This document shows, piece by piece, positions 55,599 to 64,000 of a stretch of 64,000 nt of DNA. The DNA comes from Sipunculus nudus. Taxonomy: Eukaryota; Annelida; Sipuncula; Golfingiida; Sipunculidae. The DNA is taken from assembly GCA_026874595.1 (NCBI GenBank), contig CM049308.1:37535027-37599026 (forward strand), in the 5' to 3' direction. Below the pieces are notes generated by a model. The model was not told the origin of the DNA. It was given only the letters and a program-made list of their open reading frames with translations, and ran no database searches. Each line of letters starts with the position of its first letter. Position 1 is the stretch's first letter. The translations under genes were made by a program, and so were the position numbers.

Positions 55599-56500
55599 TA
55601 TTGGTGGGTGTCGGTTCCTTTTTTCATAATCGATCATCGGTTTGGGCAAACCGATCGATGGTCGATTATTAATCGGTTCAAACAAATATAAAGAAATGTG
55701 CAATTATCTGTGAAACTTTACTCTTTTAACCAAGCCCGCATGTATTAGTAATTCTACCTGACGAAAAGAAGTTTTTGCCTTTTAAATTTCTTTTTATCAC
55801 TAAGATATGCTATTCAAAGTTTCATCTTACTTAATTATAGTAATCAAGAATTAAACCATAGTCCAGGACATCTACTTGCTGGCCCTCATGAATACTCCCG
55901 CGTATCATTTTAACTTCACCACAAGCATGGACTTTCATTTTATTACAATTATGATGACTGCCGACATGCATACTGGTTTCAGAGGCCTTCCAGTAAAATA
56001 TTGGCCCATATAATTTTTGGTAAAAATTAAGAAAAAGTAATTGAAAGCTAAAAATATAATTACTCATGCAGCAGCGGCAGCGGCACCTGTTTAGGAGATT
56101 ATTTCTAAGAGAATCTCGCAATATTGGATTGAACCTGGAGAATTATTGAGCATTTTAACGCCATACCGCCCATATTTTGCAATGAACATCTCGTTAGAAA
56201 ACTCTCTGCTAATTCTGCAGCTCCCTGCCTGTTCACAGAGGTTTAATAAGTCCTCCGTTCTTTAATCTACCGTGTCATACTTAGTTATATACGGAGGTTA
56301 TTTGGGAACACAGACTCATTATATGAAGCGCGGAATGTTGTAAAAAATGGAAGAATAATTTTTGCCTATAACATAAAGACATTCTGGTAAAAACAATCAT
56401 GAGTATGATGTAATCGATAGTTGCATCTGGTAATCGAGCGCTTTAAAGTGGCAGCAAACCGACTGACTTTCGAAAAAACTCGATGATCAGCCCACCACTA
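55599..56500. mobile_element. Non-autonomous hAT-type element (902 bp) with perfect TSD
   Basis: CCAAACAC at 55591-55598 and 56501-56508. Termini are TATTGGTGGG and inverted TAGTGGTGGG. A hairpin 'atcggtttg..caaaccgat' sits near the left end (55637-55660) amid ATCGAT words. No open frame inside. Confidence 0.9.
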
Positions 56501-56508
56501 CCAAACAC

Positions 56509-57416
56509 GTCTACCAATGTGCCTAGGTCAATAGACCACAGGGAATATAAGAAAACCTGTTAAACCACAAATCACTTGAATGCTATTAAAACAGGCATAT
56601 TAATTGAAGCAATAATCTTTTAACCCTTGTATTATTAAGTACCTAAAGCATACAGAAAGCCAAGTAGGGCTTTTATGAACTATATTATGTAAACAAGCCA
56701 GACGGCAACTTTCCATTCAATCAATTACAGGATGTATAGACACTGGTCAACTTTCCGTCGAGTGATAAGAACTGGGAATCAGCAAATGTTGGAGGTTACA
56801 TAACATAAAAAAGTAAACGTTAATTTTACTTGGGAAATACGCACCAGAAGTTATCTCTTCTTATCCTTCGCCAGATCCGTTATAAGAATCCACAGCGTCG
56901 CTTTGAGACCTGTTTTCGTGCAGCGAGACCTGGATCAGATACCGTAAGGAATCCCGTAAAGAATCCGGGAAATCTAACCGTAAATAAACCCCTTAAAAAT
57001 ATGACTGCGCTTGGCATTTCACTTAGCGCTATGACAAAATGTCAAACTGCTTCACACGGAAATCTTAACAGTTTCACGAGACCCTAAGAGAACATAGAAG
57101 GCTTGGCAATTCTTATTAATTTTTGGAACATGTTTATGAAAGATCTGATAGCATTTACAATCAAATTTTTTATTTGTGGTTAACATAAAATGTATATTAA
57201 TTTCCTACATAAAACCTTTAGCTTACAGATGATATGTAAGTAAGGTTGTTGTAATAATGACTGTTCAACTGTCCATTTCAAATATATAGGGCGTCCTAAT
57301 CGTCTTAAACATAATTTTCGCGAATTTGCCACCCTCGCGAACAAAGAGGCAGCTCACAACATGTCACAATAGAGTCGCTCGCAAGTGAAGATGTTTTTTT
57401 ATTGTTTGCTTTGGCT
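56509..57416. other. No gene seen
   Basis: AT-rich; the ORF at 56830-57087 has no family resemblance. Confidence 0.4.
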
Positions 57417-59475
57417 GATGGGCAGATAATAATCTTAATAGGCCTAATAAGCCTATGCAAATGTCAACATAAAAGAAAAGGTTATCAAAGTATGCTGACA
57501 ATAAACATTTTGATGATATCAAAATCACTAATGCCATAAATTCTAGTTATTCCCTTTGTGTCGGGAATCAATTAACCGCCCTTAAAAGCAATGAAAGGGC
57601 CGCCTTTGATCGCGCGCAGTTGGAGATTTATGATGTTTACGATAAAACGGTTGGTATTGAATTTTTTTCACGTTCGAATTGAATTGTTCTTTGTTGGAAT
57701 TAATAATAATTCATCTGCGTCTTCGTCTTTTCGCGAATTATTTATTAACAGAATAGGAATGTTAAACCAATATACTTGAACCTCGAATAGATTTGCAGAT
57801 GTTTCGCAAATTCGATTGGCATAATATTATATGAAGTAAAACTCATTTACCGATTTGACGATTGACTCTCAGTGACATCTTTTCACTAAGACTGTCCTCA
57901 CCGGCTCCGCAAAATGAAAGGTAGACCCCACGGGCTGTCCGAACGAATGTGTATTTTTCGTCCAAAATGTTTATAACATTTTGGTTTATTCAAATGATAG
58001 TATCACAGTCATAAATTTTGTGATATTGGAGCATTAGTGAGACTAAATTCAATATTCTTGAACCTGTATATAATGGGATTATATACCTTCAATATATATT
58101 ATTGTACAACACTCAATGGTAAAATGGAATCTTCCTGGTCTTTTCCTGCATGAGGTACCCATTGAATTTTGGAGATCATTCCGTTAAATTTCAATATGAT
58201 CACACAGTTTGGCAGTTTGACACTAAAGCTGATGTGGTACTGAAATCCACATGAGAGAAGTAAAACTTCATGTCAAAAAAACATCTTTTATATTGGGCAA
58301 CCTTCTGGTTTCCTGTACAGACCAAGCGCAGGGGCGTTTCTAGGATTTGGGAAAAGGACGGGTCCAGCGCAGGAGGACCAATGACAAAACCTAAAAGAAT
58401 GTACACTGGTCCGCAAAAGGGAGGGTCTAGGCCTCAAAAATTGAGCTGGTGGGCAGATAATAAGCTTAATAGGCCTTATAAGCATGCAAATGTCAACATA
58501 AAAGAAGGGTACCAGAGTATGCTGACAATAAACATGTTAATGGTATCAAAGTCACTAATGCCATAAATTCTAGTTATTCCCTTTGTGCCAGGAAACAATT
58601 AATTAACCGCCCTTAAAGCAATGAAAGGACCGCCTTGGATCGCACGCAGTTGGAGATTTATGATGTTTACTATAAAATGGTTGCTATTGGATTTTTTTAT
58701 GTTTGAATAGACTTGGTCTTTGTTGGAATAAATAATAATTCATCTATGTCTTCGTCTTTTGTCGAATTATTTATTAACAGAATAGTATGTTAACCAATAT
58801 GCTTGAACCTCGAGAAGATTTGCAGATGTTTCGCAAATTCGTTTGAAATAATATTATATGAAGTAAAACTCATTTACCGATTTGACGATTGACTCTCAGT
58901 GACATCTTTCCACAAAGACTGTCCTCACCGGCTCCGCAAAATGAAAGGTAGACCCCACGGGCTGTCCGAACGAATGTGTATTTGCCATCCAAAATGTTTA
59001 TAACATTTTGGTTGACTCAAATGATAGTATAACAGTCATAAATTTTATGATATTGAAGCAACAATTAATTACACTAAACTCAATATTCTTGAACCTGTAT
59101 ATAATTGCATTATATACCTTCAGTATATGGTAATATACAACACTCAATGGTAAAATGGACTCTTCCTGGTCTTTTCCTGCATGAGGTACCCATTGAATTT
59201 TGGAGATCATTTCGTTAAATTTCAATATGATCACACAGTTTGGCAGTTTGACACTAAAGCTGATGTGGTACTGAAAGCCACATGTGGGAAGTAAAACTTC
59301 ATGACAAAAAAACAACTTTTATATTCTGCAACCTTCTGTTGAGACCAAGCGCAGGGGCGGATCTAGGATTTAAGAAAAGGAGAGGTCCAGCCTAGGAGGA
59401 CCAATGACAAAATCTAAAAGAAGGTTCCCCAGTCCGCAAAAGGGAGGGTCTAGGCCACAACAATTAAGCTGAAAC
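57417..59475. repeat. ~1.03-kb tandem duplication
   Basis: 'gggcagataataa' at 57420 and 58451 (1031 bp), and 'ccgcaaaagg' at 58411 and 59434 (1023 bp). The copies are roughly 90% alike by eye, with small indels. Shared segments include 'gactgtcctcaccggctccg' and 'aaatgaaaggtagacccc'. Each copy ends in the left part of a CAGGGGCGG MITE; only the second has its right end. No ORF is conserved between copies, so this is non-coding duplication. Confidence 0.93.
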
Positions 59476-59575
59476 CATTTAAAAAGGCTGCATTGGCTGA
59501 AAACGGAGGCGGGGGGATGGAGTTTGGGGCGGACCTCCTGGAATCCCCCCCCCCCACTTCCTGAATCCGCTTCTG
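59352..59575. mobile_element. MITE, 224 bp
   Basis: CAGGGGCGGATCTAGGA at the left and, inverted from the right, CAGAAGCGGATTCAGGA (13 of 17 match). Internal C9 run. A truncated copy of the left half is at 58329, and a relative at 22067-22408. No clear target duplication. Confidence 0.7.
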
Positions 59576-59579
59576 ACGC

Positions 59580-62500
59580 GACACGGCGTCTGTCACATTG
59601 ATGGTTACATTTGTTTTAGAATATTTATGAAACTAAACAACTAATCAACAGCTTTTAAATGTAGTTGTCTAAGCATGTGGCCTTACCTTAACCTAATCAG
59701 GTGGAAAGAGATATTGTAAAAAGTAGACTGCTTTCTCAAATTAATTTCATAACATTGCTAAAAGTTCTGCAAGGTATGATTTTCATTCTAGTGAATTATA
59801 GCTATTCCTTATTATTTCATTGCAGTTTATTATTAATCGATCTTCCAATTATGAAATAATTGTCAAAATTCCATTGTCACCCGACTCTGGAACAAACTGT
59901 AACTTACGTAGATGTAATCTGACTAGGTTGACTTTAACATGAAACAGATAATTAATTTTATCTCTATGTAAACTACTCCTCTACAGTGGCACCTTCTTTT
60001 TGGGAGTCAGACCTCAAGCTTGGTTTAGCAGAGATTTTACTTCAGCGAGCACCTATTAACAGGACAATTTAACAGATCCGGTGGCTCGCATGCGGCCCCC
60101 CCCGCGCGGCTGAGAACAATTTTCAAATCAACCGTTTGGCAATAGGAGACGTCATGGAGATTTTGACCAATCATATAAAGCCTTGTAAACCTGGTGACTT
60201 TCTGGTGCATGTGTACTTGTTGATAAGGTGTGTAAGCATTTTTAATTTCTGTGTATTGTTTTCTATTGTAATGATTGATTTAATCAACTGTTATGATTTC
60301 GGTCCCATCACATGCACGCCTTTTCGAAATACATGATATAACATCCTTTACGTCATTGTTACATCAGCAGCACAAACAGCTACGAATCTACACAATGTGG
60401 ACAATGTTCTCATATTATATACAGATATTGATATTATTTATATTATTCATTCAGATAATCAAAGGAAATTCTAGATTGAAGCTGGTGTACTAGCATATCA
60501 ATCATTTTGGAATTTATTGGAAAAATATTAGGAACCAGAGCAAAAGTATTGAGGAGTTACATGTAAATAAGTAAATCAAGAATAAAAATTAACACCACAT
60601 ACCCACGTGCCATCCAAGTCCTGTCGAACTCCTTTAAATAAATATATAGTCACATATATTATTTTTTTCGCAATAAACAACTGCTAGACTACTCGATGGA
60701 ACCGGAGCTTTTTAGTTATACATGAAAGTTTCATTTCTCTTTATTTTTATAACTATAATATATACATTTATATATGACATAAGAAAGTATTTTCATATTG
60801 ATTGTATTTTACTCATGTGTCTTGTAAGTAGGTGGATATAATTTTCTTAAAATAAATTATCATGCGTCTCTCTTGTTTTAAAGTCGCCGAAGATGCCAAC
60901 GATAACAAACATAAGTTTAAGGGATACCAAATCGGACACATGGCATTGAGCAATAAAATGTTTCCACACACTAACCAGTAACTTTACCAATCCTTGCCGG
61001 GAAAAAATTTACAGCAATTCATGAGTGATGAATAAAATAAAAAGAAACATGAATAGACTGAAAACAGATTGATTACAATACAATTGAATTTGAGGATATA
61101 ACAAAAGATTAGGGTAAAAATATATTTCCCAGAGCAAAGTATTTGTCTGAACACGATGTTAAAACCCTAATGAAACATACAAGCGAGCTTTATGGAATTA
61201 TTCTTACGGCAAGACAATGAAATTACATTCATAAATGTTTTTTATTAAATGTCAACAACCTCCAGTTGCCCTGAAAAAAATACCTTATGTAAATTAAATT
61301 TCACCAGTTCCAGGAAATCGCTTTGCTTATATTCAGGGAAAAAATTTACTGAATAATATGTAACAAATATTCCGATATGAGATATTTTGAATAACTTAGC
61401 AACAGCCATCAGAAAACGCTCATCGGAGCAAATTGAACCCTGCAAGCACAAACATACTGTGTGATAAGAATACTAAAACTGGCCTAGGTCGTGCGATGCA
61501 TATTAGTCATATTAGGCATATTTCTCCCAATTCGGCTGGTTGGAAAATATATCATTTAAAATCTGATTTTGTGTTATACATGCATTGTATATGCCAACTA
61601 CCAATTCATCATCTCCTGTATAATATTTAAAGCATTCCTTTAATTGGCAAAAAAGGTGTGCTCAGTCACGTTTTTTCAATTAAGTGTAGGATGACGAGTT
61701 TTGTTACGTTTTTATTTTATACTTTTCATTAAAATCTCATAATTAGGGGACAATATGATAATAACAGAATTCTTTCACTATACAGGTAAACGCATATCAT
61801 CACAAAACAATATCTTTCTTTTAATCATTTCATTAATAATTTTATTATTGAATGTCTACTGAAAAACAAGATAAGAGTTTCCAATGCACCTGTTTTCTGG
61901 ATGCCTAATGTTAAAGCCGGCTCAGTTAGTCACGCTATCCCTTGGATAAGTGTACGATTACGTTATGTGTTCACACTATTAAGCTGACCGTTTTATTCGC
62001 ACTGATATAACGCGGAATATGTTTCATGAATGATATTTACGACAGCAAATGAAATGTATTGTCGATGGAGCAACTGCGTTTAAATTTTAATTAAATAAAA
62101 ATTCACTCTTCCGCTAACGTATTCTAGATAACGTACAGGCACAAAGAGACATGGGAGAATTCATAAACGTCAACGTGGGTCTTAAGTGAGGAAATAAATT
62201 TATGGTTTAAGACAGGCAAAGTCTCATAGAAAAATATTCAACTAAGACACGTTCAGTTAGATACATGACGCAATGATACGTGACGCAATGTTATTTATTA
62301 GGATGAATGATATAATAATCCGTTTAGTAACAGTAGGCAATACAGGACTACATTGACATGAGGTTGTGACTGGCTCACTAACTGTTTATATATGTATATC
62401 CTGGCAATGTATCCTTTTTGTGGGTCCCATTCTTTATGCGTCCGTTCCGTGTATCCCCAGCTTTCCAATCAAAGCCTGGCTATTTATATTCAGTTCCTTC

Positions 62501-62650
62501 CTGCAAGGGTTTTCATGGCCGCTTTCATCTAAAAACCGATCAGTCCGGAACAAATTAGGTCCATATACTCCTCATTAGGCTTTGCCTGGCCATGAATGAG
62601 AGAGAAAGTGGACCACACAACGACATGGAGTACTTTGGTATGGGTTCCCC
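59580..62650. other. No gene seen over ~3 kb
   Basis: AT-rich with short frames on both strands. A GC-rich patch 'ggcccccccccgcgcggc' lies at 60093-60110. Nothing recognised. Confidence 0.45.
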
Positions 62651-62657
62651 TTTACAG

Positions 62658-62867
62658 GTCCTGACTCATCCGTGACCTGCATGGCGCGGGGCTCATCTGT
62701 AGATCACGGAAGGGCCGCTGTATGTCAAACATGCCACACAAAAAGACCCGATATTTTCCAGAATGACAGAGGGATCTTCAATGAGACCGTAGAAAACGGA
62801 AACGTACATATCTATTGTGGCTTTGTGATAGATGGAAAACAGTTTTCATATTATTATGTTTGGAGGT
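62658..62867 (+). CDS. Candidate Cys-containing exon of an unknown gene
   Basis: Acceptor 'cccctttacag' then an open frame (no stop from 62597 to 62868) and donor TGGAG|GTAGCA. It would encode about 70 residues with five Cys: PDSSVTCMARGSSVDHGR, AAVCQTCHTKRPDIF, ETVENGNVHIYCGF and YYYVW. GC content is above its surroundings and the composition looks extracellular. Not recognised. It may pair with the candidate at 63563. Confidence 0.35.
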
Positions 62868-63562
62868 AGCAACTCCCGGCCTGGCAACAAATGGGCGATC
62901 TGATCAAAAAGATGAACTGCAAAATAAAACCACACCTGACAAGCAAGAGATATTAGAAATATTTCTCACAAAGTTTATTCTAGACGAATTATCAATAGAT
63001 GGCGCACTTACAATATACATACATGTACAAGGCGTCACTGTGTATACGCACGTCTAAGATAGGTTCGATTTGGTATGGGCAACGTCCCTTCGACTGTTAA
63101 ATATATCTGATGACACATTTTTAATGATTAAGTTATTCCAAGTAACGGGTATTAATATGACAATTAACAATTTCCCTTTACAAAACATACTACACACCAC
63201 GAGGACCATTTTTCTTTCTATATTTTTAAACAAAAGCGTGTACGAGTTTTTTTAAATATCTCTTCATAGCAAATATATCAGTACAATGAATAAACTGGTA
63301 TGTTAATGCTTCTGTCATCCTAGACATTGGAGACGGTAAATAATTACTTTGATTCTGAGTTTATCAATAATTAAAAAAAAATGTAAAAATAAAAAAAAGG
63401 TTCAATGCGGTCAATGTAACAAGCTTGAGAATAAACAACCCCTTCTCTGTGATATAAGGAATTATAGGCTTTGACGAGTCAAAAACATCACGTAATGATA
63501 ATTTTATAATTAATGTGAACATTTTGAATCACACTAGCTCGGTCACAATTACCACACATCAA

Positions 63563-63811
63563 CTGACTCTCAGAGACACTTCGTACCTTGGCTGAAGTAA
63601 CTCCTTGGGACAAACTTCACGTGACACCGGGTCTTAATATTACAATTAGATCATTAGTATGCATTACTTGTACAGATATAAATAAATCGGGCCTTCTCAA
63701 GGGGAAAAACTCTCTACTTACATGTGAAACTGGCGTGTGGAATCAACACGACGTAATAAGATTAATCCTATTTCTTGACGGTTTGATGTCTGACTGCATG
63801 TCTGAAGAGAC
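63563..63811 (+). CDS. Candidate CCP-like or Cys-rich exon
   Basis: Acceptor 'tgactctcag', open to CCG|GTAATT. The spacing VCITCTD...LLTCETGVWN...SDCMS resembles a complement-control or related Cys-rich extracellular module, but Cys number is short of a full domain. Acceptor is weak. Only suggestive. Confidence 0.28.
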
Positions 63812-64000
63812 CCCGGTAATTTATATTATATATTTTTCAATAAACTAAAACTTTATAATATAAATTCCATTTTGTGTTACCATAGCGTCAGATACACTGC
63901 ACATCGAAAATATAAGACAACAAATTAGGTACACTAAAACATGAAAACGGAGTCGAGCTAAACTTGGATTTCAATTTGACTTAACAGATCTGGGATGATT

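Overview
This is nuclear DNA from an animal. It is AT-rich, intron-bearing and full of decayed transposons and tandem repeats. Several dispersed families, including an AGCTCAG...CTGAGCT hairpin unit, an AGGTCA-rich unit and CAGGGGCGGATC-type MITEs, look to me like those of molluscs or other lophotrochozoans. That placement is impression, not proof. No bacterial operon, CRISPR array or plasmid signal is present.

The gene-bearing part is about 5.0-15.7 kb. On the minus strand I could assemble nine consecutive exons of DYNC2LI1 (dynein-2 light intermediate chain, ciliary retrograde transport) between 12159 and 5056. All splice sites are GT/AG and the reading frame is kept across every junction. 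The first coding exon is not found and the C-terminal exons are not visible, so they probably lie beyond the left edge. At 13012-13384 (minus) sits a compact two-exon gene for an unrecognised 107-residue protein. Only 167 bp separate its start codon from that of KIFBP (KIF1-binding protein), which reads to the right at 13552-15384 as one uninterrupted exon. The two starts form a divergent promoter.

The rest is mostly repeats. At 1-3.8 kb there are composite tandem arrays (about 283-bp and 335-bp units) marked by a 12-bp palindrome, GGTGGCGCCACC. At 6.44-8.33 kb an 11-copy, roughly 180-bp array fills a DYNC2LI1 intron. At 15.8-16.7 kb there is a hAT-like non-autonomous element. At 17.9-22.4 kb there are dispersed units, one rich in nuclear-receptor-type half-sites. 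At 27.1-27.4 kb there is a duplicated tRNA-derived SINE head. At 29.0-30.6 kb a Penelope-like remnant with a GIY-YIG domain is flanked by ~300-bp inverted repeats that carry a hammerhead-ribozyme-like core. At 36.4-37.1 kb a 140-bp array abuts a SINE-like unit. At 38.9-42.7 kb a GAGATAACC minisatellite was invaded by a hAT-like element, which in turn holds a 5'-truncated LINE.

Further right, 45.96-48.2 kb is a diverged ~700-bp inverted repeat with promoter-like arms. At 48.5-51.5 kb a ~3-kb TIR-bounded element encloses more of the 335-bp family. At 53.7-56.5 kb two hAT-type elements, each with a perfect 8-bp target duplication, lie 145 bp apart. At 57.4-59.5 kb there is a ~1.03-kb tandem duplication ending in a MITE.

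Weak candidate exons of otherwise unseen genes are at 24521-24593, 52271-52486 (arrestin-domain-like), 62658-62867 and 63563-63811 (Cys-rich, extracellular-like). Many apparent ORFs elsewhere are products of repeats or AT runs.
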